A DNA stretch of 64,000 nucleotides. Source: Pelagibacteraceae bacterium AG-470-G21 (GTDB taxonomy: Bacteria > Pseudomonadota > Alphaproteobacteria > Pelagibacterales > Pelagibacteraceae). The DNA is taken from NCBI GenBank assembly GCA_003211555.1, contig QCSH01000001.1, forward strand, positions 94,445 to 158,444. The letters run 5' to 3'. A program made the translations under genes and the position numbers. Below the pieces are notes generated by a model, which saw only the letters and a list, made by a program, of their open reading frames with translations, had not been told where the DNA came from and did not search any database. This document shows positions 49,852 through 58,951 of this stretch, piece after piece (within the stretch, counting starts at the first letter, position 1; each line of letters begins with the position of its first letter).

Positions 49852-50371
49852 CCAAAAAAAATTAGAAGAATTCATTAGAGTTGATCATGCAGGAGAGAGA
49901 GGGGCAATTAAAATCTATGAAGGTCAACTTTTAGCTCTTAAGACTTTTAAAAAAGACCCTGAATTATTGAAATTGGTTGAAGAGATGAGAGAACATGAAC
50001 AGGAACATAGCGACTTCTTTGAGAGTGAAATTAAAGAAAGAAATATTAAACCAACAAAATTTCTACCACTTTGGGATCTTTTGGGTGTCAGTTTAGGATT
50101 TGGTAGTACAATTTTAGGGAAAAAGGCGGCTATGTTATGTACAGCATCAGTTGAAGAAGTGATTGATAAACACTATCAAAATCAAATTGATCATTTAGAG
50201 GATGATGAAAAGAAACTTAAAGAAAAAATTAAGAAATTTAGAGCTGACGAGTTAGAACATAAAGATATTGCTTATGAGCATGGAGCAACAAAAAAAGGGC
50301 TATATTCAATCATGGATAAAATTATTAAAACTGGATCAAAAATAGCTATAAATATTTCGGAAAAAATTTAA
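49838..50371 (+). CDS. coq7: Demethoxyubiquinone hydroxylase (Coq7)
   Basis: Coq7 hydroxylates demethoxyubiquinol in the penultimate ring step of ubiquinone synthesis. The 177-residue di-iron protein shows the carboxylate ligands in RVDHAGERGAIKIYEGQ, REHEQEHSDFF, SVEEVIDKHY and RADELEHKDIAYEHGA. The length is normal for the alphaproteobacterial form. With ubiE and ubiB later in the window it indicates aerobic ubiquinone synthesis. The 3' end overlaps the convergent HNH gene by four bases. Confidence 0.94.
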   Translation: MKKTNQKKLEEFIRVDHAGERGAIKIYEGQLLALKTFKKDPELLKLVEEMREHEQEHSDFFESEIKERNIKPTKFLPLWDLLGVSLGFGSTILGKKAAMLCTASVEEVIDKHYQNQIDHLEDDEKKLKEKIKKFRADELEHKDIAYEHGATKKGLYSIMDKIIKTGSKIAINISEKI

Positions 50372-50940
50372 CTAGGATCTAATTCCACATCCCAATATAA
50401 ATAATCCATCCAGCTACTATGAAGAAAGTTAGGAGGAAAATTCTTTCCATTTTTATGAAGATCTTCGGTAGTTGGTTGAAAAGGCCATTGATTTAGTTTC
50501 ATACCAGAGTTTTTTAAAAGCCTTCCCCCTTTTTTTACATTACATGCAGAGCAGGCAGTAACAACATTTTCCCAATCAGTTTTTCCTCCTTTTGATCTAG
50601 GAAGAAGATGGTCAAAAGTTAATTCATCATTGCTTCCACAATACTGACAACTAAATTTATCTCTTAAAAAAACATTAAATCTTGTAAAATTTGGATTTGA
50701 ACGAGGTTTAATAAAAGACTTTAAGGCTATAACGCTTGGCAACTGCATTGAGAATGAAGGACTTCTTATTTCTCTATCATAATTACTTACAATTGAAACT
50801 CTGTCCAAAAAAACTGATTTGATTGCATCCTGCCAGGACCATAATGAAAGAGGGTAGTAACTTAATGGTCTGTAATCTGCATTTAGAACTAAAGCAGGGC
50901 ATTTTTCTAAAGAAAACTTTTCACTAATCATTGAAGTCAT
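50368..50940 (-). CDS. HNH endonuclease family protein
   Basis: The 190-residue protein is of the conserved alphaproteobacterial HNH type: N-terminal ALVLNADYRPLSYYPLSLW and a C-terminal HNH fold with zinc Cys98/Cys101 (CQYCGS), catalytic D110-H111, N125 and Cys130/Cys133 (CSACN). Members of this family are common chromosomal genes outside defence loci. The cellular substrate is not known. It converges on coq7 and is 56 bases from the next gene in the same direction. Confidence 0.88.
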   Translation of the reverse strand: MTSMISEKFSLEKCPALVLNADYRPLSYYPLSLWSWQDAIKSVFLDRVSIVSNYDREIRSPSFSMQLPSVIALKSFIKPRSNPNFTRFNVFLRDKFSCQYCGSNDELTFDHLLPRSKGGKTDWENVVTACSACNVKKGGRLLKNSGMKLNQWPFQPTTEDLHKNGKNFPPNFLHSSWMDYLYWDVELDPS

Positions 50941-50996
50941 AATTATTTATTATATTATATAAAAAATTAATCAATGTAACAAAAAAAAAAATAATT

Positions 50997-51653
50997 TTAT
51001 AAGTTAAAATTATCTTTAATAAATTTTAATGCACTGCTAGATGCTTCTACTGGTATATGATGGTCGCAGTCCTTGATCATTAAAGTTTCCAGTTTTATTT
51101 CATTTCGTGAAAAAAAATCTTTTGCATCTAGTAAATTAGATGGTGGAACTATCTCATCTTGTTCGCCATGTATTAACAAAGTTTTTGGTTTTGATTCTAT
51201 TCTAGAACTAAGATTATCTTTATCGATAATTTTTCCAGAAAAACCTACTACACAATTAAAAGGTTCTTTAGATGTTAAGCCTAAATTTATCGACATCATG
51301 CAGCCTTGACTAAATCCAGATAAACATATGTTAGAATTTTTTAAATTGTATTCTTTTTTAACTTCTTCAATATAGCTTGTTAATATACTTTCTGCCTTAA
51401 TTACTTCATTTAAGATATAGCTTTTATCATTTGTCTCAAGATCAAACCATTGATAACCAATAGGATTAATTTTACATTTCTCATGTCCATTTGGACATAA
51501 AAATACTGTGTTAGTTAAAAATCTTTTCCAATTTAAAGTTAACATACTTATGTCTTTACCATCTCCACCATATCCATGGAGTAAAATTACTGCATTTTTG
51601 ATTTCGGTCTCATTTTCAGGATGTATAATTGTTGATTCAAGGCAAAATGTCAT
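50997..51653 (-). CDS. Phospholipase/carboxylesterase family alpha/beta hydrolase
   Basis: The 218-residue protein has LLHGYGGDGKD, the nucleophile Ser in CLSGFSQGCM, Asp in HGEQDEIVPP and His in KDCDHHIP, the pattern of the lysophospholipase/acyl-protein thioesterase group. It is probably cytosolic, with no signal peptide. The substrate is unknown. Confidence 0.88.
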   Translation of the reverse strand: MTFCLESTIIHPENETEIKNAVILLHGYGGDGKDISMLTLNWKRFLTNTVFLCPNGHEKCKINPIGYQWFDLETNDKSYILNEVIKAESILTSYIEEVKKEYNLKNSNICLSGFSQGCMMSINLGLTSKEPFNCVVGFSGKIIDKDNLSSRIESKPKTLLIHGEQDEIVPPSNLLDAKDFFSRNEIKLETLMIKDCDHHIPVEASSSALKFIKDNFNL

Positions 51654-51702
51654 AGATAATTAATTATGTTTTTTTAATTCAAAAAGAAACTAAAATCAAA
51701 AT

Positions 51703-51903
51703 ATGATTTCGGAAATATTTATAAAAATTGCGGCAATAGTTTTACTTGCTGCTGTTGCAGTTGTACTTTTTCTAGGTATCGGAACTCTTTTTAGAGGGGA
51801 TAAAGATAAAAAAACTTCAAATAAATTAATGCAATTAAGAGTTTTATTACAATTTATTGCTATAATTGTATTAGTGTCTTTAGCTTACTTTTATAAGAAC
51901 TAA
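51703..51903 (+). CDS. HIG1-domain twin-transmembrane protein
   Basis: The 66-residue protein has two hydrophobic spans flanking a basic loop with SNKLMQLRVLLQF, the bacterial HIG1 consensus. Mitochondrial relatives (Rcf1, HIGD) assist cytochrome oxidase and supercomplex assembly. A similar role at the inner membrane is inference. It converges on the TlpA-like gene with a four-base overlap. Confidence 0.85.
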   Translation: MISEIFIKIAAIVLLAAVAVVLFLGIGTLFRGDKDKKTSNKLMQLRVLLQFIAIIVLVSLAYFYKN

Positions 51904-52430
51904 TTTAATTCTTTTAACCAATTTAGAAATTCACTGCTATTAAAATCGATTGATCCAACTATTCTTGCAAACTCATACCCCTCTTTATCGATAAATATAG
52001 TTGTAGGTAAACCTCTAAGTTTTAAGTTTTTTGCAATTACTGCACCATCTCCTGTGTATACCTTTAACTTATCAATATTTAATTCTTCAAAAAATTTTTT
52101 TGAGGTTCTTAAGTTTTCTCCACCAATATTTATTGGAATTATCCTAATTTTTTTTTTATTGTTATTTGATTGGAGATTGTTTAAAGATGGCATTTCATCT
52201 CTGCAGGGTGCACACCAAGTTGCCCAAAAATTCAAAATTATTAATTCAGATTTAAAATCTTGAATATTAACTTTGTTTTCAGCCTCATTTAAAATGTCAA
52301 ATAACTTAATTTTTTGTTTTTCTTCATAAATTATTAGATTTTTTATATTGGGTGCCTCTATTGAATATGAAGAACTAAGTGATAAGAAGTAAATAAATAT
52401 TATTTTAAAGGATAAATGTATAAATTTCAT
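51900..52430 (-). CDS. TlpA-type thioredoxin-fold protein
   Basis: The 176-residue protein begins with a hydrophobic signal/anchor (IIFIYFLSLSSSYSIEA) and has the active site ATWCAPCRDEMP. The distal cis-Pro loop is LPTTIFIDKEG. TlpA/ResA-like proteins reduce periplasmic disulfides, notably for cytochrome c or oxidase assembly. It is divergent from argH with 20 bases between. Confidence 0.88.
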   Translation of the reverse strand: MKFIHLSFKIIFIYFLSLSSSYSIEAPNIKNLIIYEEKQKIKLFDILNEAENKVNIQDFKSELIILNFWATWCAPCRDEMPSLNNLQSNNNKKKIRIIPINIGGENLRTSKKFFEELNIDKLKVYTGDGAVIAKNLKLRGLPTTIFIDKEGYEFARIVGSIDFNSSEFLNWLKELN

Positions 52431-52450
52431 AAAAGTTATAACTAATTAAC

Positions 52451-53845
52451 ATGAGAAAAAATAAAAACAATAAACCAATTTGGGGTACAAGAATAAAAAA
52501 AAATGCCTCTACATTATTCAAAAAAGTTGGAGGATCTTTGCTTATTGATAAATTATTATTTAAAGAAGATATAGAAGGATCTATTGCACATGTTGAAATG
52601 TTATATAAGCAAAAAATTATTAATTTTAGGATAAAAAATAAAATTATATGGGGATTAAAGAGAGTAAATAATGAAATAATTAAGAAAAAGTTCAAATTCA
52701 ATTATGATTTAGAAGATATACATATGAATATTGAGAGTAGATTGTTTGAACTTATTGGAGAAGATGCTGGGTATATCCATACAGCTAGATCCAGAAATGA
52801 TCAAGTTATAACCGACTTAAAACTATGGTTAAAAAAAGCTACAAAAAAAATTATTATTTTATTAGATAGCACTAATTCAAATGTACTAAAACTAGCAGAA
52901 AAAAATGTCATGACAATTATGCCTGGTTTCACACATTTAAAAAATGCACAGCCTATTTCTTTAGCACATTATCTTTTGGCATATGTGGAAATGTTTAAGA
53001 GAGATAAAAAAAAATTTAAAAACAATTTGGAATTTTTAGATGAGAACCCATTGGGTGTTGGCGCTTTAACAGGAACTTCTTTTAAAATTGATAGAAATTA
53101 TACTACTAAAAAACTAAAATTCAAAAAACCCACTAATAACTCTGTTGATACTGTATCTGATAGAGATTTTGTTTTAGATTTTTTACATTCTTCTTTAGTT
53201 TGCTCTTTACATATCTCTAGAATTGCTGAAGAGTTAATAATTTGGAATTCAGATGCTTTTAATCTGATAACTCTTAATGATAAGTTGGTTACAGGTTCTT
53301 CAATAATGCCTCAAAAGAAAAACCCTGACCCTTTGGAATATTTAAGAGGCAAAACTGGAACATTCATAGGTAATATTAATTCAATGATATCAATTATAAA
53401 AGGATTACCATTATCTTATTTCAAAGATTTACAGGACGATAAAGAATTAGTTTTCAAATCTAATGATCAATTAAAAATATCCTTGTCGTTATTAAACGAC
53501 GTTATAAAAAATGTAGTATTTAATAAAAAAAAAATGTTATCACTTGCAGGTATTGGATTTACAACAGCCACAGACTTGACAGATTATATGGTTAGAGAAC
53601 TACAGTATCCCTTTAGAAAAGCTTATTTACAAACTGCAAAAATTATAAATTTTGCTGAAAAAAAGAATAAAAAACTTCATGAATTGGAACTAAAAGAATT
53701 AAAGATGATTGAACCAAAATTAAAAGCTGATGTTTATAAAATTTTAGATTTGTATAGTTCTATTAATTCAAAAAAATCTTATGGTGGAACTTCTTTTGAG
53801 AATGTTAAGAAAATGATAAAAAAAGCTAAGATAAAAAATGATTAA
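52451..53845 (+). CDS. argH: Argininosuccinate lyase
   Basis: ArgH cleaves argininosuccinate to arginine and fumarate. The 464-residue protein starts with PIWGTRI, has HTARSRNDQV and the family signature SSIMPQKKNPDPLE, and the catalytic His loop in GFTHLKNAQPISL. The length is normal. Its last bases overlap the start of a small lipoprotein gene, with lysA following, a gene order seen widely in proteobacteria. Confidence 0.96.
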   Translation: MRKNKNNKPIWGTRIKKNASTLFKKVGGSLLIDKLLFKEDIEGSIAHVEMLYKQKIINFRIKNKIIWGLKRVNNEIIKKKFKFNYDLEDIHMNIESRLFELIGEDAGYIHTARSRNDQVITDLKLWLKKATKKIIILLDSTNSNVLKLAEKNVMTIMPGFTHLKNAQPISLAHYLLAYVEMFKRDKKKFKNNLEFLDENPLGVGALTGTSFKIDRNYTTKKLKFKKPTNNSVDTVSDRDFVLDFLHSSLVCSLHISRIAEELIIWNSDAFNLITLNDKLVTGSSIMPQKKNPDPLEYLRGKTGTFIGNINSMISIIKGLPLSYFKDLQDDKELVFKSNDQLKISLSLLNDVIKNVVFNKKKMLSLAGIGFTTATDLTDYMVRELQYPFRKAYLQTAKIINFAEKKNKKLHELELKELKMIEPKLKADVYKILDLYSSINSKKSYGGTSFENVKKMIKKAKIKND

Positions 53846-53963
53846 AAAAATCATTATTATTATAATTTGTCTGTATTTTGTGGTTGCGTGTGGACGTAAA
53901 GGTGATCCAGAGTATAAAGCAGCAAATGATGCAAAAATTGAAAGTATAATATGCAATATATAA
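53838..53963 (+). CDS. LptM-like small lipoprotein (41 aa)
   Basis: ATG at 53838 overlaps the argH end; the stop TAA (53961-53963) overlaps lysA's start at 53951. The product has MIKK, an Ile-rich helix and the lipobox VVAC (lipidated Cys18) followed by GRKGDPEY. This matches small outer-membrane lipoproteins (YifL/LptM) that have CGxKGP after the lipobox and are commonly encoded between argH or cyaY and lysA. LptM promotes disulfide rearrangement in LptD. It is easily missed because of size. The overlaps on both sides support it. Confidence 0.8.
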   Translation: MIKKIIIIIICLYFVVACGRKGDPEYKAANDAKIESIICNI

Positions 53964-55165
53964 ATAATAAGTTTTACATAGAAAAAAAAAGTGTAAAAAG
54001 TTTAGCAGAAAAATTTAATACTCCATTATATTGCTATTCTTTCAAAAATTTGAAAACAAATATACAGAATTTTAAAAAAACATTTAAGTCAATCTCGCCT
54101 CTAATTTGTTTTTCTGTGAAATCTAATTCTAATGTTTATTTATTAAAGGAAATAAAAAAACTTGGGTTAGGAGCTGATGTGGTATCTAAAGGTGAGTTAT
54201 TTGCTTCTCTTAAAGCAGGTATCAATAAAAATAAAATTGTTTTCTCAGGAGTTGGTAAAACAGAGGAAGAAATTGAATACGCCATAAGAAAAAACATTTT
54301 ATTAATAAATTCAGAGTCTTTAAGTGAAGTATTAAAAATAGAAGAAATCGCAAAAAAAGAAAACAAATTAGTAAATATAGGTTTGAGATTAAATCCAGAT
54401 ACAGATGCTAAAACATTAAAGCAAATTTCAACCGGAAAGAGTGAAAATAAATTTGGTGTTGATGAAAAAACTTTTATTAAAATTATAAATTTGATGAAGA
54501 AATCAAAATTTATAAGAATTAAATGTTTAAGTGTTCACATCGGTAGTCAAATTTTGAACCATAAACCTTATGAAAAAATGTTAGGGGTACTCGATAAATT
54601 ACTCAAAAGACTTAAATATAAATTCGATATTATTGATCTAGGTGGCGGCATGGGAATAAATTATGAAAAAAATAATAGAAAATTGAATTATAACGAGTAT
54701 AAAAAATCCATAATTAAATTTCGGAGAAAACATAATTGTAAAATAATTTTTGAACCTGGAAGGTCAATAATTGGCAATGTTGGTATAATTTTAACTAAGG
54801 TTATTTATTTAAAGCACAACAAATCAAAAAATTTTGTGATCCTAGATGTGGCAATGAACGACTTAATAAGACCCGCATTATATAATGCAAAACATAGAAT
54901 AATTCCTTCTATAAAAAATAACTCAATGTCAAAAAAAGTTTTGGAATTTGTTGGTCCAATTTGTGAAACAACAGATAAGTTTTTAACAGAAAAAAAATAT
55001 CAAAATATAAAAGAAAATGACATCATGATAGTATGTGATACTGGCGCATATGGTTTCTCTTTATCTTCAAATTATAATTTAAGAGTAAAGCCTGCAGAAA
55101 TTTTGATAAAGGGTAATAAAGTACAAATTATTAGAAAAAGACAAAAAATAGTAGATATAATCTAA
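53951..55165 (+). CDS. lysA: Diaminopimelate decarboxylase
   Basis: LysA makes lysine from meso-diaminopimelate with PLP. The 404-residue protein shows the PLP Lys in CFSVKSNSN, SVHIGSQI, the glycine-rich phosphate site LGGGMGINY, EPGRSIIGN and CDTGAYGFSLSSNYN. The length is normal. Start ATG 53951 lies within the lipoprotein gene, so the pair is coupled. Confidence 0.96.
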   Translation: MQYINNKFYIEKKSVKSLAEKFNTPLYCYSFKNLKTNIQNFKKTFKSISPLICFSVKSNSNVYLLKEIKKLGLGADVVSKGELFASLKAGINKNKIVFSGVGKTEEEIEYAIRKNILLINSESLSEVLKIEEIAKKENKLVNIGLRLNPDTDAKTLKQISTGKSENKFGVDEKTFIKIINLMKKSKFIRIKCLSVHIGSQILNHKPYEKMLGVLDKLLKRLKYKFDIIDLGGGMGINYEKNNRKLNYNEYKKSIIKFRRKHNCKIIFEPGRSIIGNVGIILTKVIYLKHNKSKNFVILDVAMNDLIRPALYNAKHRIIPSIKNNSMSKKVLEFVGPICETTDKFLTEKKYQNIKENDIMIVCDTGAYGFSLSSNYNLRVKPAEILIKGNKVQIIRKRQKIVDII

Positions 55166-55179
55166 ATCTGAATTTAAAA

Positions 55180-55878
55180 ATGAGAGATATCATATTTAAA
55201 AGTATATTTTTTTTTGGAGTATTATTTATCTGTATTTTATTTCTTCCTTCATTATTAATGCCAAAAAAAATAGTTCTTTTTGGAGGTAAACTTTTGGGAT
55301 ATTGGTCTTCAATATGCTTGAAAGCTTTTTATTCTACAAAAATTGTAATCAAAGGAAAAGAAAATATAATTATGGATACCAATTTTTTTATTGCATGTTC
55401 TCATCAATCAATGTTTGAAACTTTTTATTTACAAACTGTATTTAATTCACCAATTTTCATACTAAAAAGAGAACTTTTAAATATTCCTATATTTGGTTGG
55501 TATTTAAAGAAGATAGACTCCATCTCAATAAGAAGAAATAAAGTTGCAAAAGATAACCTTAATTTCATTGAAAAAATAAAACTAATCATGGAAAAAACCA
55601 AGAGACCAGTAATAATTTTTCCTCAAGCAACACGTGTAGCACCAAATGAAATTGTACCATTTAAAAAAGGAGTTGGTAGAATATACAAAGAGTTAAATAT
55701 TACATGTCAACCTGTTGCAATAAACTCTGGAAAGGTTTGGCCAAAATCAGGTGATATGAAACCTAATCAAACAATTACTATTTCTATTTTAAAACCGATA
55801 AAAACTGGAATTGAAGAAAAAGAATTTGTTAATTTACTAGAAAAAGAAATTTACTATGAACTTGGTCTTGCCAATTAG
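55180..55878 (+). CDS. Lysophospholipid acyltransferase (PlsC-type)
   Basis: The 232-residue protein acylates lysophosphatidate or a related lipid at the membrane. It has an N-terminal hydrophobic segment, the acyltransferase motif I SHQSMFET (HX4E where HX4D is usual), GWYLKKIDSISIRR (motif II), FPQATRVAP (motif III; FPEGTR in typical PlsC) and QPVAINSG (motif IV). The replacements are shared with a subfamily I recall from alphaproteobacteria. Converges on dnaN, overlapping four bases. Confidence 0.85.
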   Translation: MRDIIFKSIFFFGVLFICILFLPSLLMPKKIVLFGGKLLGYWSSICLKAFYSTKIVIKGKENIIMDTNFFIACSHQSMFETFYLQTVFNSPIFILKRELLNIPIFGWYLKKIDSISIRRNKVAKDNLNFIEKIKLIMEKTKRPVIIFPQATRVAPNEIVPFKKGVGRIYKELNITCQPVAINSGKVWPKSGDMKPNQTITISILKPIKTGIEEKEFVNLLEKEIYYELGLAN

Positions 55879-56987
55879 CCTTTCATAGGCATAACGACAT
55901 AAATACTATCAAAGTCAGCTGGATCTTTTATTAAAGCAGGAGAACCTGAATCTTTTAAATATATTTCAATATATTGCCCATTTAATTGTGAAGCTATATC
56001 TATTAAATATCTTGAATTAAAACTTATATCTAGTTCAGAGTCAAATTTAACTGATAAAGTTTCTTTTCCATCACCACTGCTAGTATTATTAACAGATAGA
56101 TCCAGATTGTCTTTTGCTAGATTAAATTTCACACCATCTTTTTTATCTAAAGAAACCGACGCAACTCTATCTACAGAATTCAAAAAAGCTTTTAAATCAA
56201 CTTCCAATTTTTTTTGATTTTCTCTTGGAACAACTTGAATATAATTAGGGAATTTGCCATCAATTAATTTTGAAATTAAAATACTATTATTTAGTTCAAA
56301 TTTAATTTTAGACTTAATATTTGAAACTTTAACTTCACCATCGTAATCCTCTAAAATCGAACATAGTTGGAAGATGGTTTTTTTCGGAAGTATTATTGGT
56401 TCAAATTCAATTTTATCTCTTAGTCTTACCTTTGAAATTGACATACGATGGCTATCTGTTGCCGCTGCTGTTAAAAAATTTTTCTCGTCTACTTGTGTTT
56501 GATGAAAAAAAATCCCACTTAAGTAATGTCTAGTTTCATCGTTGGAAATCGAAAATTTACATTTGTTCAAAAGTTTTAACAAATCTTTTGAGTTCATTGA
56601 AAATTGATTTTGATTAAAATCCTCATCAGTGATAGGAAATTCAGATGCACTAATTGAATTCAGATTAAATAATGATTTATCCGACTCTAGCTGTAATTTA
56701 TTTTCGCTTGTATTCACAAAATTTATTTGACTGCCAGATGGTATTTTTCTTACAATATCAAACATAATTGAAGATGAGGTTGTGGTTTTCCCCTCCTCAA
56801 AAATTTTTATATTTGATATTTCATTTACAAAAATTAAATCCAAATCTGTTGCTGTAATTTTTAACTTTGAGTTAGAAGCTTCTATCAAAACATTTGATAG
56901 AATTGGCAAAGTGCTTCTTTTTTCTATTACTCCTTGACAGTATCCTAAAGACTTTTGTAAATCTTGTTGATTGACACTAAATTTCAT
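55875..56987 (-). CDS. dnaN: DNA polymerase III beta subunit (sliding clamp)
   Basis: The clamp tethers the replicative polymerase. The 370-residue protein has the three-domain pattern: LQKSLGYCQGVIEKRSTLPILSN at the start, and RHYLSGIFF and TAAATDSHRMS in the second domain, and the C-terminal YVVMPM peptide of all bacterial clamps. The ATG at 56987 overlaps the dnaA stop by 11 bases, giving the classic dnaA-dnaN pair. No recF follows. Confidence 0.97.
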   Translation of the reverse strand: MKFSVNQQDLQKSLGYCQGVIEKRSTLPILSNVLIEASNSKLKITATDLDLIFVNEISNIKIFEEGKTTTSSSIMFDIVRKIPSGSQINFVNTSENKLQLESDKSLFNLNSISASEFPITDEDFNQNQFSMNSKDLLKLLNKCKFSISNDETRHYLSGIFFHQTQVDEKNFLTAAATDSHRMSISKVRLRDKIEFEPIILPKKTIFQLCSILEDYDGEVKVSNIKSKIKFELNNSILISKLIDGKFPNYIQVVPRENQKKLEVDLKAFLNSVDRVASVSLDKKDGVKFNLAKDNLDLSVNNTSSGDGKETLSVKFDSELDISFNSRYLIDIASQLNGQYIEIYLKDSGSPALIKDPADFDSIYVVMPMKG

Positions 56988-58386
56988 TCTCTTGTTTATA
57001 TAAAATTTTATTTTTTAGGCTATCAATACTTAAATTTAATTCATTATCGACTTTTTTAAGTTTTTCTATTGTTTTAACCGAATGAATTACAGTGGTATGG
57101 TCTCTATTCGCAAAATATCTACCAATCTCTGGTAGTGATTTAGATGTAAGCATTTTTGACAGATAAATAGCTGTTTGTCTCGGTCTTACAAGGTATCTTG
57201 ATCTTCTTGGTGACAACATTTCATTTTTACTAATCTTAAAGTACTTACAGACTATTGTTTGAATATTATCTATATCAACTTTGTTTTCAGTTAAGCACAA
57301 CAAATCTTTCAATATAACTTTTACCTCTGACATAGAAGGTGTTTTTCCATAAATTCTTGAGAAAGACACTATTCTGTTAAAAGCTCCTACTAACTCTCTT
57401 ATACTTGCATTAACTTCTGTGCTTATAAATTTTATAACTTCTTCATTAATTTTAATATTATTGGGATCATGCATCTTTAGGTCATCATTCTTTGATTTTA
57501 CAATTTTATATCTTAAATCGTAATCTGAGTTCTGAATGTCCACAACTAAACCACCTGAAAATCTAGACTTTATTCTCTCTTGTATCCTGGTCAACTTATT
57601 TGGTGGCCTGTCTGCTGATACAATAACTTGAGATCCTTTCTCTAACAAAACATTGAAGGTATGGAAAAATTCTTCTTGCATAGCCTCTTTACCGTTCATA
57701 AACTGAATATCATCAATAAGAAATATATCTGTATTTCTAAAATACTCCTTAAACTTAACCATATCATTAGATTTTATAGATTTAACAAATTGATACATAA
57801 ATCTTTCAGCAGAAAGAAACATAACTTTATTTTTATCTTTCAAACTTAAACCAATTGCATTTAGCAAATGTGTTTTACCCATACCAACACCACCATACAC
57901 ATAGAAAGGATTATAATATGCTATTTGCTCAGAGACTTTCTTTGCAGCTTCAAAAGCTAATTTATTACTTTTACCAAGCAAAAAATTCTCAAAATTTTTA
58001 TTCGGATCAATTCGATTATATTGAAGATAAGAGTCTTTAATAAAAGATACTTTTTCATTATTAACTAAGGTTTTATCTTCAATGACTTCAATATTTTTTG
58101 CATTGTTATTATCACTAATTATAAATTCTATTCTTGAAATATCTTTTTTAAATGATTTTATTATCTTTAGAATTTGATCCAGATATCTTGAGGTTATCCA
58201 ATCTCTGATAAATCTTGTCGAGACAGATATTAATACATAATTATTTAATTCATCAACTAAGTCAATTTTTTTAAGCCAGCTATCATAGATATCGGTTCCA
58301 AACTTCATTTTCATCTCATTCTGGACTGATTTCCAATCTATTTTTTTAATATTATCCGATTTTGTATTGCTGAGATTATTTTTCAT
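56977..58386 (-). CDS. dnaA: Chromosomal replication initiator DnaA
   Basis: DnaA opens the origin. The 469-residue protein has the N-terminal domain I (WKSVQNEMKMKFG), AAA+ core with Walker A YGGVGMGKTHLL and Walker B FLIDDIQF, and the domain IV DNA-binding signature NRDHTTVIHSV. The length is normal. It is upstream of dnaN and divergent from nothing; the 254 bases upstream hold no recognisable DnaA boxes. Confidence 0.97.
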   Translation of the reverse strand: MKNNLSNTKSDNIKKIDWKSVQNEMKMKFGTDIYDSWLKKIDLVDELNNYVLISVSTRFIRDWITSRYLDQILKIIKSFKKDISRIEFIISDNNNAKNIEVIEDKTLVNNEKVSFIKDSYLQYNRIDPNKNFENFLLGKSNKLAFEAAKKVSEQIAYYNPFYVYGGVGMGKTHLLNAIGLSLKDKNKVMFLSAERFMYQFVKSIKSNDMVKFKEYFRNTDIFLIDDIQFMNGKEAMQEEFFHTFNVLLEKGSQVIVSADRPPNKLTRIQERIKSRFSGGLVVDIQNSDYDLRYKIVKSKNDDLKMHDPNNIKINEEVIKFISTEVNASIRELVGAFNRIVSFSRIYGKTPSMSEVKVILKDLLCLTENKVDIDNIQTIVCKYFKISKNEMLSPRRSRYLVRPRQTAIYLSKMLTSKSLPEIGRYFANRDHTTVIHSVKTIEKLKKVDNELNLSIDSLKNKILYKQENEI

Positions 58387-58640
58387 GGAAGTCCGTTAAA
58401 CTCCTAATCGCCAGTCAATGCAATAAATATATTTTAAATTAAGAAAAAAAATAAAATTTCTAATTGTATAAATTTATAATTGAATTATTTTTGAAGAGAG
58501 TTTCTTACGACCAAAAGTAGTAATCTTTAATTTACTTTTCACTTAATTTTAAAAAAATTACTTATATACTAGTAATTATTTCTATTTAAAAAAAGAAATA
58601 ATCTTAATAGTTGTATAATTAGTAGATAAACCAAAAGTTG
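58387..58640. other. AT-rich dnaA-rpsT intergenic region
   Basis: This 254-base segment holds two hairpins near 58551-58602, one that serves as the rpsT terminator and an inverted repeat attatttct/agaaataat (58575-58583, 58594-58602) with a 10-base loop. I found no exact DnaA box (TTATCCACA) on either strand, so origin activity is not supported. It presumably carries the dnaA promoter. Confidence 0.45.
58551..58577 (-). terminator. Probable rpsT terminator
   Basis: On the leftward strand, AATTACT (58571-58577) and AGTAATT (58556-58562) form a 7-bp stem with an eight-base loop, followed by a U-run (A-run 58551-58557). It is 64 bases past the rpsT stop. The stem is AT-rich and weak. Confidence 0.5.
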
Positions 58641-58901
58641 TTAAAGTGCGTTAATTTTTTTTGTTATTCTAGATATATTTCTTGACGCGTTTTGTTTTTT
58701 TATGATCCCAGACTTTGAAATTTTCATTAATTCAGAGTTAAGCTTTGGTAAAAAAGCTAAAGCTTCCTTTTTATCTTTCCTATCAAGAATTAAGTTCATC
58801 TTTTTGATTGCAGATCTAAATCTACTTTTTCTTGACTTATTTACATCTGTTTGACGTGATATACGTCTAATACGTTTAATAGCTGATTTAGTATTTGCCA
58901 T
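58641..58901 (-). CDS. rpsT: 30S ribosomal protein S20
   Basis: The 86-residue protein starts MANTKSAIKRIRRISRQT and has KSRFRSAIKKM and the C-terminal NASRNISRITKKI region of S20. I use ATG 58901, the family start; the open frame extends 21 codons upstream into the mutM 3' end but with no family match. The length is normal. It sits between dnaA and mutM on the same strand, the usual alphaproteobacterial order. Confidence 0.97.
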   Translation of the reverse strand: MANTKSAIKRIRRISRQTDVNKSRKSRFRSAIKKMNLILDRKDKKEALAFLPKLNSELMKISKSGIIKKQNASRNISRITKKINAL

Positions 58902-58910
58902 AAACGCGAC

Positions 58911-58939
58911 TGTATATATCGAGAAATATACATGGTCAA
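58911..58939 (-). promoter_or_regulatory. Candidate rpsT promoter
   Basis: Reading leftward, TTGACC (58934-58939) and TATACA (58911-58916) are spaced by exactly 17 bases and lie in the short gap between mutM and rpsT. Transcription would start only a few bases before the rpsT ATG, so the mRNA would be nearly leaderless; this spacing is inferred, and the site may be coincidence. Confidence 0.45.
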
Positions 58940-58951
58940 TAGAATAATTTT

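Noticed and set aside
58387..58640. Origin of replication upstream of dnaA
   Set aside because: No exact DnaA box was found on either strand and the hairpins read better as a terminator. AT-richness alone is uninformative here.
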